DNA from: Eumeta japonica
Taxonomy: Eukaryota > Arthropoda > Insecta > Lepidoptera > Psychidae
Length of the DNA stretch: 64,000 nucleotides
NCBI GenBank assembly: GCA_005406025.1
Contig: BGZK01000097.1
Coordinates: forward strand, 434,001 to 498,000
Reading direction: 5' to 3'
Shown here: in pieces, positions 1-10,569 of the stretch
Position numbering within the stretch: position 1 is the stretch's first letter
How the letters are laid out: each line of letters opens with the position of its first letter
The notes under the pieces: model-generated
Seen by the model: only the letters and a program-made list of their open reading frames with translations
What the model was told of the DNA's origin: nothing
The model's database searches: none
Translations under genes and position numbers: made by a program

Positions 1-1066
1 TTTTGAAACAACAATTGTATTATAACGCATGTTTACCGACACACGTGGGCGGTTTTTGAAACAACAATTGTATCATAACGCATGTTTACCGACACACGCG
101 GGCGGTTTTTGAAACAACATTTGTATTATAACGCATGTTTACCGACACACGTGGGTGCTTTTTGAAACAAGAATTGTATTATAACGCATGTTTATCGACA
201 TACGTGGGCGGTTTTTGAAACAAGAACTGTATTATAACGCATGTTTAACGACACACTTGGGCGGTTTTTGAAACAACATTTGTATTATAACGCATGTTTA
301 CCGACACACGTGGGTGCTTTTTGAAACAAGAATTGTATTATAACGCATGTTTACCGTTACACGTGGGCGGTTTTTGAAACAACAATTGTATAATAACGCA
401 TGTTTATCGACATACGTGGACGGTTTTTGAAACAACAATTGTATTATAACGCATGTTTATCGACATACGTGGGCGGTTTTTGAAACAAGAATTGTATTAT
501 AACGCATGTTTATCGACATACGTGGGCGGTTTTTGAAACAAGAACTGTATTATAACGCATGTTTAACGACACACTTGGGCGGTTTTTGAAACAACAATTG
601 TATTATAACGCATGTTTATCGACACACGTGGGCGGTTTTTGAAACAACAATTGTATAATAACGCATGTTTATCGACATACGTGGACGGTTTTTGAAACAA
701 CAATTGTATTATAACGCATGTTTATCGACATACGTGGGCGGTTTTTGAAACAAGAATTGTATTATAACGCATGTTTATCGACACACGTGGGCGGTTTTTG
801 AAACAACATTTGTATTATAACGCATGTTTACTGACACACGTGGGCGCTTCTTGAAACAAGGATTGTATTATAACGCATGTTTACCGTTACACGTGGGCGG
901 TTTTTGAAACAACAATTGTATTATAACGCATGTTTATCGACACACGTGGGCGGTTTTTGAAACAAGAATTGTATTATAACGCATGTTTACTGACACACGT
1001 GGGCGCTTCTTGAAACAAGGATTGTATTATAACGCATGTTTACCTATACACGTGGGCGGTTTTTGA
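1..1066. repeat. 53-bp tandem repeat (minisatellite), about 20 copies
   Basis: Head-to-tail copies of a 53-bp unit fill the first 1,066 bases. Each unit has the core TTTTGAAACAA, ATTGTATTATAACGCATG and CACGTGGGCGG, with a few substitutions per copy (for example ACCGACAC, ATCGACAT, ACCGTTAC). On the minus strand each unit reads GTTTCAAAAACC, GCCCACGTGT, then GGTAAACATGCG. This matches the last 25 or so bases of the sushi exon that abuts the array at 1044, plus its splice donor and the first intron bases. The array therefore seems to have grown from an exon/intron junction. The left end runs off the window. Confidence 0.95.
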
Positions 1067-1253
1067 AACCACTCCCCGTTCAAGCACTCGACGCTTACAC
1101 TCCCGTCAATAGCATACCCATCATGGCACCTATAAATCAATTGCAAGTAAATGTAATTTTCACTGGAGCCAACTTGGGACTGGAGCGAGACTTCATAACG
1201 ACCCTGGTCCGGGTACGGCGGAAGCCTACATGTGCTCGATTCATTTTGTGCTC
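1044..1253 (-). CDS. Sushi (CCP) exon of a ModSP/HP14-like modular serine protease
   Basis: This exon encodes about 69 residues. It starts with CRLPPYPDQGRY, continues with YRCHDGYAIDG and ends with CLNGEWFQKPPTC. The four cysteines, the GY pair and the G-x-W-(x)5-P-x-C ending are those of a complement-control (sushi) module. The C-x-LP-x-YP-xx-G-x-Y opening resembles, from memory, the sushi module of insect ModSP/HP14, the initiating protease of the Toll/melanization cascade in hemolymph. The acceptor is one of two overlapping AGs (exon start 1253 or 1251). The second fits the phase-1 donor of the exon at 2081. The donor is ATAG/GTAAAC at 1044-1038. The last 25 or so bases are also the seed of the adjacent minisatellite. 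The catalytic domain would lie beyond the left edge. Confidence 0.7.
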
Positions 1254-1578
1254 TGTAAAGAAAAATTATGAATTATGTTTATATAATTTGTTATTTACTA
1301 TAAACATTTATCATTTCATACTTAATAGCTTCCGATAATCATGAAATAACCATTTATTCATTATAATATATTGTGTCATTTGAAATAAATTTATAAACAT
1401 GAACATTATGAAATGAAAAGTTTTTGTTGAGCAATCACCCTCGTATGTATCGTGTAACATATATTATGGTTCACAGCCTTGTTACACAACGGCTGGACGG
1501 TACTACAAATCATATAGGGTGATTTTTACGTCGCCTTCCTAACTTGACACTTCAGACGGACCTTCCAAAAAACTGTTA

Positions 1579-1652
1579 CTAAGCTTAAAGTCACCCTCCC
1601 GAGAATGTTCTCGGGAGGGTAACTGTAAGCTTATGAGAATGTTCTCATAAGC
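1579..1652. repeat. Two adjacent palindromes sharing the core GAGAATGTTCTC
   Basis: The first palindrome has perfect 13-bp arms (ACCCTCCCGAGAA, TG, then the complement) at 1593-1620. It extends imperfectly to TAAGCTTA on both sides (1579-1634). The second has 11-bp arms (GCTTATGAGAA, TG, complement) at 1629-1652. Both centre on the same 12-base core, which contains GAAnnTTC. A third GCTTATGAG follows at 1657. They may be remains of a fold-back transposon end or a cruciform-forming site. No gene start lies next to them. Confidence 0.8.
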
Positions 1653-2080
1653 ATGTGCTTATGAGCATCCTCTTGCTGGCATTCATCGAATGTAATGTAG
1701 TGTATCTCTTAACACTAATGCGGGTGCGTTGTTGACGTAATGTTAATTTATTTCAACTTACGGCAACGGCATTTCCGGTTTTTGTCGATTTATTATAATT
1801 TCTGTGACGTCTGTAAAAGAAATAATTCAATGTTATAAAAGTAAATGTATACATAGATCTTATTTACATTATTAACGAATACAAATACATATAAATAAAA
1901 AATATAAGTGATGCAATCGGCCGCTTATTCTGTTTAGTGAATAATTCTTTCTCAATAGCGTACATCATATTAGTATCTTTGTTTACAGATATGCCAACAC
2001 ACAGTGTTATGAGATAAGCCATTCACCTTTGTAACCTTAATCAGGTCAGAATTAGAAGCGATCAAGAAAAGCGCACTCAC

Positions 2081-2283
2081 CCATACACTGGGGCGCGTCG
2101 TCGAGCCACGTGCCGTTTTCGCAGCGGACATACCCGTTTCCCATGAGACTATAGCCTTCGTCGCAGGCGTATTCCAGGAGTATTGATATACGCTTGTGAC
2201 CCGGCTCAGTGCTAGCGTCGCCCGCAACGACATAGAAGCCGTGCTGAGGATACGGAGGCAGCTCACAATACCCCGGATTGGTA
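2081..2283 (-). CDS. Sushi (CCP) exon of a ModSP/HP14-like modular serine protease
   Basis: The 203-bp exon has acceptor TTGCAG before 2283 and donor G/GTGAGT after 2081. It encodes a complete sushi module: CELPPYPQHGFYVVAGD, then LEYACDEGYSLMGNGY, then CENGTWLDDAPQC. All four expected cysteines and the conserved Trp are present, and there is no stop. The incoming phase is 2 and the outgoing phase is 1. The outgoing phase fits the next exon at 1251, so the two sushi exons can splice to each other. The clean reading frame and strong splice signals suggest a living gene. ModSP/HP14 assignment rests on remembered family features (LDLa repeats, sushi, Wonton, trypsin). Any other sushi protein is the alternative. 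Confidence 0.75.
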
Positions 2284-2459
2284 CTGCAATTTGACCAAAA
2301 TTTTGAAGTCCTGTTAAGCAGTAGTTGTAAATAAATGAAAAATGGTAAATATTGGATTTAACTTCTGAGTTCATATCCATAATATAAAGTACATGGTAAA
2401 ACGTTTTTCTAGTTTCGATAAGGGGCCCATCGCTCGCCACAAAGTGAAGTGCGTAGATT

Positions 2460-3715
2460 GTCCTCGTTTTCTAAATACATAATAACAAAAGAAAGTACAG
2501 TGTTAGATCAAGCGGGCTTTGAGTAAATCCACATAAGGATCGGTTATGGGTGTCGCCTGTGAACACGTTATAAGGCCTTCAGCACAAAATAAATAAGTAT
2601 CCCTAATCTCGATGATGAATCAATCTGTGTTGAAGTACTTCAGATAATCTTTAAAATCTTATGGAAATTGGAAGGTTTTTTAACCTTTTCATTTAGCTGA
2701 GTCATTTTTAGGATGAAAATATATGCTCAAGATACGAAGATTCAAACTTACAAGGGTTGATGCTCTTGTAAAAGATTGTATGAGTTTTGTAATAAAATTT
2801 CTAAAAATATAATACAACTAGCTGGTTCATTATGAGTTTATTAAAATTTTCGAATACCAATACCAATTTAAAGCAGCATGATTGGTACTTTTTATCCTGT
2901 ATTTATTTAGGGTATATATGAAAAAGCTTGAATGTTGATGTAATAGATTTAAATATGGTATTTAAATTGTTTCCAATTTTTTTTCTTATTTCTTAATGGT
3001 TGCAAAAATAATTCTCACTTTAAATATGTGCATACAGCACCTTAGTCGAACTGTCGATTCCAGATTTCTAACCGAATAGACGACAGCCGAGGTCAGTGGT
3101 TGATGACACTAATTAGGCCAGTGGACATGAAGTAAAATGACTACAAGATGTTTTATCTCTACCGTAGAGTTTTACTTCAACACAAAAACCTATCCTAATA
3201 TACGGCGAGTATTGGTACCAGTTCGTAAGTTTCTTCTAAAATAAATCCGCATAAAGTAAAAAGTAATACGGGATATTTGGGATTTATTGTAGGTGCTATG
3301 TGCATCAACTACAAAGCTTGCTGTGTTTATTATTATTTAATATAAACTTGTCAATTATAATCAAATAGGTGGCCAGTTACATTGCATAGTAGCAATAAAG
3401 TTAAAATCGAAGTTTCATTTTCCTCATGAGATGCAACTGCATTTCAAGGTTTTGTAGCAACTGTGTCGTTCACCTTTAAGCAGATATGTACGGTCGCTAA
3501 CGTCCACTGCAACAACAAGAATGATATCATCATTTATGATCTCATATCGGGGCCTTGTGCTGGTGAGAACCGGTAATAATTGTATAGAAATTTATTGAAA
3601 AAAAAATCTATAGAAAGAACGAGTGTGATGAAATATCGGCAAAGAATCGACTAAAGAAACGATGTATTTTATACTAAGGTGTGGGAGGAATGTCAAGTTC
3701 GATCCAAAGTAGATA
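2460..3715. other. Intergenic or intronic DNA, nothing recognised
   Basis: AT-rich sequence with stops in all frames. I see no coding motif, RNA gene or clear repeat here. If the sushi exons on either side belong to one gene, this is intron. Confidence 0.5.
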
Positions 3716-3722
3716 TACGAGT

Positions 3723-4009
3723 ATATTAATACTGCTTTACCTTAATGAAAAAATGGAGTTGAAGTTTTGTTGTGATGTGTCTTAAAAATTAAATATAAAA
3801 TGACAAAAATATTTTTGTTGTAAATATAAACGTTAATATTCAATACTGATAACGTTTAAGCTATTTAACACGCTAATTTTAATAAAATTTTATTTTAATA
3901 AATTTATAATTTTAATAAAAATATTTTTTGTCATTTTACATTCAATTTCTAAGACACATCACAACAAAACTTCAACTCCGTTTTCCCTAAAGATAAAGCA
4001 GGATTAATC
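3723..4009. mobile_element. Small TIR element (MITE-like), 290 bp
   Basis: The ends are inverted repeats of about 95 bp. The left arm (3723-3818) contains GGAGTTGAAGTTTTGTTGTG and ATGTGTCTTA, then AAAATGACAAAAATATTTTT. The right arm (3912-4009) is its reverse complement with a few substitutions and small indels. The interior is a short AT-rich spacer with no ORF. The long arms and lack of coding capacity fit a non-autonomous DNA transposon. I could not define a target duplication with confidence. Confidence 0.75.
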
Positions 4010-4500
4010 TGTCTTATATATAAGCAAAGTTTGTTTTTTCTTTGTACGAGGTAAACTCAAAAACTACTAAACCGATCGGCATGGGACTACGGCTATTCGA
4101 CGCGGAATTAATTGTAGATGGTTTTAGGCTATCTATTTTTTTAAATTTCATTAACCCTATGCCACTTTTTTTTTTCAATTCGATTAAAGCAAAATTCGCT
4201 TTCGCGCGACACTCGCGCCGCTCTCGCGCGGCACTTTTTCTGGCTCATAATAGAGAAAAATATTTGACATAACCTTTATATTTCTATAAGTTGCCATAGA
4301 AACAACTATAGTAAGCAATTTTGTATTTCGTTTGCCCATTTTAATGTTCTACTTTTATAAATCGCTAGGGTGCTTTAATGGGCACCAGCATAAATGGTTA
4401 GCCCGAAAGAACGACTATATTTCGATTTCGTCATTAATATTAACCAATGGATAAATTTATACATATTCAATCGATGTCGAATCGGCCTTAGTTATTAAAC
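4010..4500 (+). repeat. Possible dispersed repeat with 'aaactactaaaccgatc' motif
   Basis: CTCAAAAACTACTAAACCGA and the following low-complexity stretch resemble the start of widespread lepidopteran dispersed repeats, as remembered. A C/G-rich CGCGCG patch lies at 4203-4230. It is not coding in any convincing way. A repeat-library search would settle it. Confidence 0.35.
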
Positions 4501-4934
4501 TTTAAACGTAACACACCTCTAAAATAGAAGTGACCGCTTCACCCTTTTAATATGTTCTATACCATCCCAAACTGTATTGTTCAAAATGAAGAAACTCATT
4601 GTTGTCTTGACAATTTTAATAATATTCATTAATACTATTTTGGGTTACAGTGATTAATTTTTTTTCATATGATCCAATTCTAAGATGCTTAATGCAAGGA
4701 TAAGAGACTCCTTTCATTGTAGTGGAATTCACTTTTGAATTAGTCATACCTGTGGGTATTTCTAGGACAATTTAAAAAATGACAACAATTATTATGTTTA
4801 CAGGCTCCGCCGCTGTAAAAGATTAACACAAGTGTGGTCGACTTTTAAAGCAGCGCTTTTAACGAGAAGTAAGTATACTCGAGCGAAACCTAAACCACTT
4901 TAGCAAACAATTTTGTGTAAGTAACTTACTCGGT

Positions 4935-5378
4935 GTGTGGATTTATGTCTACGTCTCCCGATTGCTTCCAGGCGTCGAGCCGTGCTGAAAGAAGATCAAT
5001 GGGTAGTTCAACTACTTTTGAAGGTATACTACCAAGTACACCATGGACCGAATGCCAAGCAAAAATAAAGTTGTGAAAATTCTTGTCGTCATATGGGTAG
5101 ATAATTTTTTTTAATTCCTTTGATATCCACCATTTAAGAATAACAGCAAAGCCATTACTAATATAAACTTATCATTTGCTAGTATATTTAAGACGCGATG
5201 TACATTTTTCGTAAATGTGAGCAGGGCTGTCCCAATAAATATATTCAACACAATTTTTTTCCGAGTTTCGTTTTGACCAATAAAAAGATTTTTTTGTATC
5301 TTTTAACCCAACAGTCATTTTTAACCAACAGTGAGCAGTAAATTGGCTTACAAACCCACAAAGTGAGAGGGCTCGCAT
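4935..5378 (-). pseudogene. Broken trypsin-like (S1) stretch
   Basis: One minus-strand frame reads FVSQFTAHCW, resembling the VVISAAHC catalytic-histidine region. After two stop codons (about 5166-5174) the same frame continues with ELKKIIYPYDDKNFHN and then PSKVVELPID. This resembles the S1 stretch leading to the catalytic Asp and the CLPID that follows, but the expected DIALL is replaced by FIFAW. It ends at a good donor, GA/GTAAGT (about 4934). Its outgoing phase 2 would fit the sushi exon at 2283. I see it as a decayed N-terminal half of a serine protease domain, or possibly an unrelated exon. Similarity is by eye and weak. Confidence 0.35.
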
Positions 5379-5861
5379 TAACTCACTTCAATATTTGCTT
5401 TGCGAACTGATGCATTCTGGTTACGTCTCGTTACGCAGGAGTTTACCAAATAATGCACAAAATAAAAGCACAACATTCACTTTAACCCCCTTTTCAAGTA
5501 ATCGGATTTGATTAAGAATGAAACTTTTTTATTGCAATAGTTTTAATAAGATTATACCTATATTACAATTCATAAATTATACCAATTTTATAATTTATGG
5601 TTGTTCTATGTATGATATGTAATAGTGTCGTATCCGAAGCGTATCTCCCTCATTGTTTACTTAACTGTGCTTACTTCTTAAAATATTTTGTAAAATAATC
5701 TAAGAAATTATCTGAAAAAATAGTATTTAAACGAAATATAGTGAAATCTGTTGTCTAAAATCAACTCTAATTCCACATTCCACAATACCAGCTTTAGCGC
5801 CTTAATTCAATACTTCTTTGATCAAACTACTGCATTATCTTTTAAATTTGCATAGTTGAAA

Positions 5862-5935
5862 AGGACAAAATTATTTATATATATATATATAAATAATTTT
5901 GTCCTATATATATATATATCTCAATATATATAAAT
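5862..5935. repeat. 44-bp perfect palindrome followed by TA repeats
   Basis: AGGACAAAATTATTTATATA continues through alternating TA to its exact complement, ending ATAATTTTGTCCT at 5905. A further TATATA run extends to about 5935. This can form a cruciform. It may be a tiny TIR element or an expanded microsatellite within one. Confidence 0.85.
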
Positions 5936-6265
5936 AGGCTGCAGCACGAAAATGCTAATGAAAAAGCTAACAGCTTACGCTGTTACGTTTCGGACAATAA
6001 GTGAGAGTCTTGGTTGGCCACTTCCCCTTAATCTCCCCACTCCCCCTCCTTTAGCTCGCTCCCTCCTCCATCGTATATGAGATTGCTATTCGAAAAGCTG
6101 AAAACACTTTGATGATTTCTTTGAAGTTATGAGCGTCCGTGGGCGGTGATGACAATGAGAGAGAGTGGGCGACTCTCTGATGACTCATATGCTCTTTTGC
6201 TTTTAGAAAATGATAATATTAAATAAAAATCTAAACAATAAAGTAAAATATGAATGTCGACTCAC

Positions 6266-6477
6266 GGATGCGTTTGAGGACCTGTCGACTCCACGCGCCG
6301 CGAACGCAATCGAGGTACACGATTTCGAGCACGAAGTATTCGTCTCTCGTATACTCTATGAGAGATACGTTGTCGAAGACGTCACCGGGTTTGGCCGGCT
6401 TGTCGTCAATAACAAAGTAACTACCGTTTTCTGGGTATTTGGGTAGAACACACTGTTGTTGTGTGATAGTACTTAAT
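6266..6477 (-). pseudogene. Degenerate sushi exon of a ModSP/HP14-like gene
   Basis: The 212-bp exon is framed by TTTTGCAG and C/GTGAGT and has no stop. It starts QQQCVLPKYPENGSYFVIDD, matching the C-x-LP-x-YP-xx-G-x-Y opening of the sushi exons at 2.2 and 1.2 kb. The second cysteine is replaced by Arg (EYTRDEY), and the closing P-x-C is missing (RGAWSRQVLKRIR). Two of the four disulfide cysteines are therefore absent. The phases (in 2, out 1) equal those of the exon at 2081-2283. This looks like a paralogous exon from a tandem gene copy that is diverging or decaying. Confidence 0.55.
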
Positions 6478-6825
6478 CTGCAAAAAATAACATCGCGCTT
6501 CATCTAAGTCACACAAACCTGACATTTAAAGAATTGACGTCTCGTTGCGTCGTTGTAAAAAGTATCAAAATGTTCCGATGTCGAAGCTATCGCAATCGGA
6601 CAATTGGAACATAAATGTGCTAGGGTACCGCGCTTAAACGTTCATAAATAAAATCGTTATGGACGTCTACTTGTACGTTCTCGGGAGAAATAATAATTTT
6701 TTTGAACACCAAACACAAATTTCATATTCAAACATATCTTCATTTGATTGGTCATTAACAATACTTTAAACATGTCACAATGCTTCAAGTACTTACATTT
6801 TACTATTTAACTTACCACTTTATAC

Positions 6826-7812
6826 TATAAGAGCTAGCAACGTCGGGAAAACAAGAATTTCAGGTCAGCTGATTTATAGATATGTCGTCTCTCTTGCTCT
6901 TTGGGTTAGGGTCTGGGCTGTCTGGCCGGCGGTGGCGGTTGCGTTTACCTGTGCGCATCCTATCTGTACAGGTAATGATACTAACTTTTAAAATCATTTT
7001 AAGAAGGTTCATTTTTAATATTTTAACTTTAGATAAGCAACAAACATCCATCTCTTATTGCCAGACATTTTGTCATTGCTAACAATGAGCCAGACGCCAA
7101 TTTTGATTATTTTTTGAATTAAAAATTCAAAGTATTTCAGTTTGTCTGTAATTTTAATATTATGTTGTTCAAGTATGAAAAGACCTAAAATTAATTTGCC
7201 AGACACTAATTCAGTTGTTAAACCGTGTATTAAAACGACAAAGTCCTGAAAATTCGTATAGTATGATACTATTGGATAAAAAGAAACAATTGCAGAATAA
7301 ATTGCTGAGAACGAGATAGAAAAAACCCTAATTAGACAAGGTGATTAAAAAATATTTAAATAATTTGATTTATAATCATTTTTAATATTTGGCTAATACA
7401 CGGTTTAACAACAAAATTAGTGTCTGGCAAATTAATTTCAGGTCTTTTCATACTTGAACAACATAATATTAAAATTACAGACAAACTGAAATACTTTGAA
7501 TTTTTAATTAAAAAAAAATAAATCAAAATTGGCGTCTGGCTCATTGTTAGCAATGACAAAAATGTCTGGCAATAAGAGATGGATGTTTGTTAAGCTTATC
7601 TAAAGTTAAAATATTAAAAATGAACCTTCTTAAAATGATTTTAAAAGTTAGTATCATTACCTGTACAGATAAGATGCGCACAGGTAAACGCAACCGCCAC
7701 CGCCGGCCAGACAGCCTAGACCCTAACCCAAAGAGCAAGAGAGACGACATATCAATAAATCAGCTGACCTGAAATTCTTGCTCGAAAACGTTGGTAGCTC
7801 TTAGACTATTAC
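6826..7812. mobile_element. Fold-back element with ~390-bp inverted arms
   Basis: The left arm (about 6826-7231) and right arm (about 7399-7812) are near-identical inverted copies around a 165-bp AT-rich spacer. Shared landmarks are CAGGTCAGCTGATTTAT, GGCCGGCGGTGGCGGTTGCG, CCTGTACAGGTAATGATAC and AGTATGAAAAGACCT. The similarity fades outside AAGAGCTA-CAACGT at both ends. The short reading frames in the arms are mirror images of each other and not genes. It is probably a non-autonomous fold-back transposon. A transcript would fold into a long hairpin. Confidence 0.85.
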
Positions 7813-7819
7813 CACCTGT

Positions 7820-8160
7820 TTGGAAGGCAGTTTTTCCTTAAAAAGAACGGCGAATAAACTTAAGGATAGCTCTTTTAAATTTTAAACACATTCTGTTATG
7901 CAACCAAACATATATAATTTTTAAACTTAAAGAAATGAACCTGCTAGAAGTCGAGCTGGTTATGTCCAGGAATATTTGCCCTCAAAATATTCATAAATTG
8001 TGTAAAACCCTTTTGAACAAGCAATTATTTAGTAATTTGTTTACGGTTTAGATTTTGTAGGGACCTTATTGAACATGCGCACACAAAGCCCCTAAATGAA
8101 TTCGTGATTTTATGTAGTCGGCTCTCATGTAAACGCAGTTCAATTTAACTTCTTGTATTG
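7820..8160. other. Non-coding spacer
   Basis: AT-rich; nothing recognised. Confidence 0.4.
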
Positions 8161-8164
8161 AAGT

Positions 8165-8560
8165 TATGTTTATCGCTATTTTTCTCGAGAAGTTCTATAT
8201 TTTTTTATATGTATTAAACTTTCATGTATAAATTGAGATATCAGAGTTAAGCCCACAATTTTCTTAAACTTAGCATAAAGAGATATTCTAAGTCCTAGCC
8301 TGTAAATAAGTCGAACAGCTCGCTTTTGAAGCACGAAAATTCTATCAATATCTGCAGCATGATCCCACAGCAAAATGTCGTATGACATTAAACTATGAAA
8401 AAAGCCAAAATAGATCAATCTAGGGTTTGAATATTTCACAAATTTCTTATCTTCTTAACTGTATACACAGCAGAACTAAATCTTTTCACCAACATACTGA
8501 TATGCGACCCCCTTGAAGCCTGTTATCTAGAGTGACTCCCAAGAATAGATAGAATATCGA
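8165..8560 (-). mobile_element. CR1/Jockey-type LINE fragment (ORF2, C-terminal part of RT)
   Basis: Minus-strand frames read FLGVTLDNRLQGG near 8545, then a frame change, then LIYFGFFHSLMSYDILLWDH, ILQKRAVRLIYRLG and FKKIVGLTLISQFI. This is the stretch after the RT domain in CR1/Jockey-like non-LTR retrotransposons, where FHSH(L/M)SYGILLWG is common, as remembered. The copy is truncated at both ends and broken by frameshifts. A 3'-end piece of a similar element sits at 24.65 kb on the plus strand. Confidence 0.75.
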
Positions 8561-8679
8561 CAAGTTCAAAACCATGAAAAATAAAAATAAGGCTTCTAAA
8601 AATATGTGCGATAGTTCATTGGATATGGAATGACGCCTAAAAAAATGTGTTTTAAGGATTTTACTGCACATAAAAAAAT

Positions 8680-9580
8680 TGCATAAGTTATTAACAAATT
8701 AAGACTCATAAAAAAGGTTTTTACTTTTACAATTGTAACTCAAAAAATTTAATATTTACAATAATAACAACGAAACATAAACAAAATTTAACCACATAAT
8801 TTGGATTTTTCATTTTAAATTGATTTAGAAAAATTATAATAAAGAAAACGTACAACTTAAAAAAAACTTTTATCGTATGATCTTATTAAGTATATAAATG
8901 GTTACAAGACGCAAAAATTTTATAGGTCAATTATTTAAACGTTTATATCGCCTTTCATGAAAACGGAAGCCCGTGAAAAATTTGTTAGTCAACAATTGTA
9001 TAACCTTTTGAAAAATAAACAATATTTTTTTCCAACCGGGCTGTATTCTTCGAAGTTTTCTGATGACACCATAATTTATCCGAATTTCAATATTGATATT
9101 TAATACTATAAAAACATGTATGCGGTACACATACATACAGTCAACAATTTTTCTACTTTGGAGATAGCAATATCAAAATCGTTATAAGCGTTTTGTTGTC
9201 TTTTAATTAAATTTGATTTAGATTACAAGTTATTACCATTGCTATCGACTTGTGCGGTAATTCCAAAAGTTTATTAACCACATCTATTTATTTCAGAATT
9301 TCAGATAGTTTGACTAACATAATAATACGAAGCACTCAATTATGAAGTTTACGCTTTAATGGGGCGGTAACACGGTGAGTTTGAGAATTGAATGATTCAC
9401 AGTTACAATCACTTTACTTTTTTTTTTTAATTTTATTCCAGATTGTGTTAAAGTATAACTTTCACTCTCTTTGAAGTTTTCAAGTTTCAAAGTATGAAAT
9501 AACTCATCACATCACATCACAAGCAGGGGAAAATATATAAAAAAAAAGTTAAATTAATGTTCTGAACAAATCGTAATTTT
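8680..9580. other. Non-coding spacer
   Basis: Strongly AT-rich with short frames only. No recognisable motif. Confidence 0.5.
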
Positions 9581-9589
9581 CAAGCTCCT

Positions 9590-9893
9590 ACGATATTAAT
9601 GACCCAAGTCGACATACTTTTTAAATTATGATCTATGGAACAGTCGATGCACAGGTCTGATTCGCACTTAGCCTTTTCGTAATCAGCAACTTTGTCGAAT
9701 ATGGACCTTACTTTTGATTTCCCTTTTCCTGATTTAAAATTATTAGCCTAGATCATACAAAATGTTCAATTTAGAATACGCTTTTGTGTCCTCTGATTTT
9801 TATTTTGTTTGCATACAAATAATAAAAACAAAGATACTCACTGACAGTCTTTTAGAGTTGAAAAGCCGTCAACCAGAGGAGACACTGAAAAGA
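9590..9893 (-). other. Two possible small exons, unidentified
   Basis: On the minus strand TCTTTTCAG/TGTCTCC opens a 43-bp stretch (9893-9851) closing with TCA/GTGAGT. A second stretch starts near 9733 after AATCAG and reads RSIFDKVADYEKAKCESDLC then IDCSIDHNLKSMSTWV before a stop near 9590. VADYEKAKC faintly resembles the S1 region before the cysteine near residue 168 of trypsin, which would fit the surrounding protease exons. The reading frames do not join cleanly across the gap. Splice signals are the best evidence; identity is unknown. Confidence 0.25.
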
Positions 9894-9899
9894 GAAGGT

Positions 9900-10560
9900 C
9901 ATTTATAATATATGAGATCAAACACTTCAAAAGACATACAAAAACCTGTTTTTTTCGTATGGACGGTTATAGATATCTTTTCCTTGAACTCGCATCATTT
10001 GTTTACTGACCAAGTACACTATACAACCCAAAGAAAACGACAATCATATTAATAATTTTAACATTATTTCCAAAAAATTTTTGTACAGAAGGATGAAGAA
10101 ATTTATTATCTAACTAAGCTAATATGTCTGTTTTACTGTGTTACATATAGTATACAATGGGAACGACTTTTCACAATAGGACTTATATTGATAACTATTA
10201 TCAAAATAATTAACATCTAAATGATCGTTTATCAATAAATAATTGCTTTTGCACACTCCTATGTTATTATGTTACCATTCGGTGGTTGAGGAAGATACCG
10301 TGCGAATGGCAGTGGTCAGGTAGTAATTTAAGATAATGGAATTTAAAATACCTACTAATAATAATTTTTTTCTGTCAAACAACTTGAAGTCCACTTAGAA
10401 TTGCAACTTAATGTCAGCTCCAGAACTAATAACATCAGTTTCATTATAATTTCTTGCTAATGTTCTTGTATACTATTACATGTCCTATTAGGTACTTGAA
10501 TAAAATCACACTATATACATATTTTTTTATTAATATATGTTGTTTATTATAATTTTTGTA
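9900..10560. other. Non-coding spacer
   Basis: AT-rich; nothing recognised. Confidence 0.4.
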
Positions 10561-10569
10561 AGTTGATCA

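Noticed and set aside
1..1066. Possible CRISPR array
   Set aside because: The repeat is continuous with no unique spacers and the genome is animal. It is a minisatellite.
1036..1338. 100-codon plus-strand ORF over the minisatellite edge
   Set aside because: It is the antisense shadow of the sushi exon plus repeat sequence.
1597..1610. Heat-shock element
   Set aside because: GAAnnTTC appears only because it is the palindrome centre. The third GAA unit needed for a functional element is missing.
1970..2440. 156-codon minus-strand ORF
   Set aside because: Wrong frame. The sushi exon at 2081-2283 uses another frame with splice sites and conserved cysteines.
6860..7772. Mirror ORFs on both strands
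   Set aside because: They are the two arms of the fold-back element, not genes.
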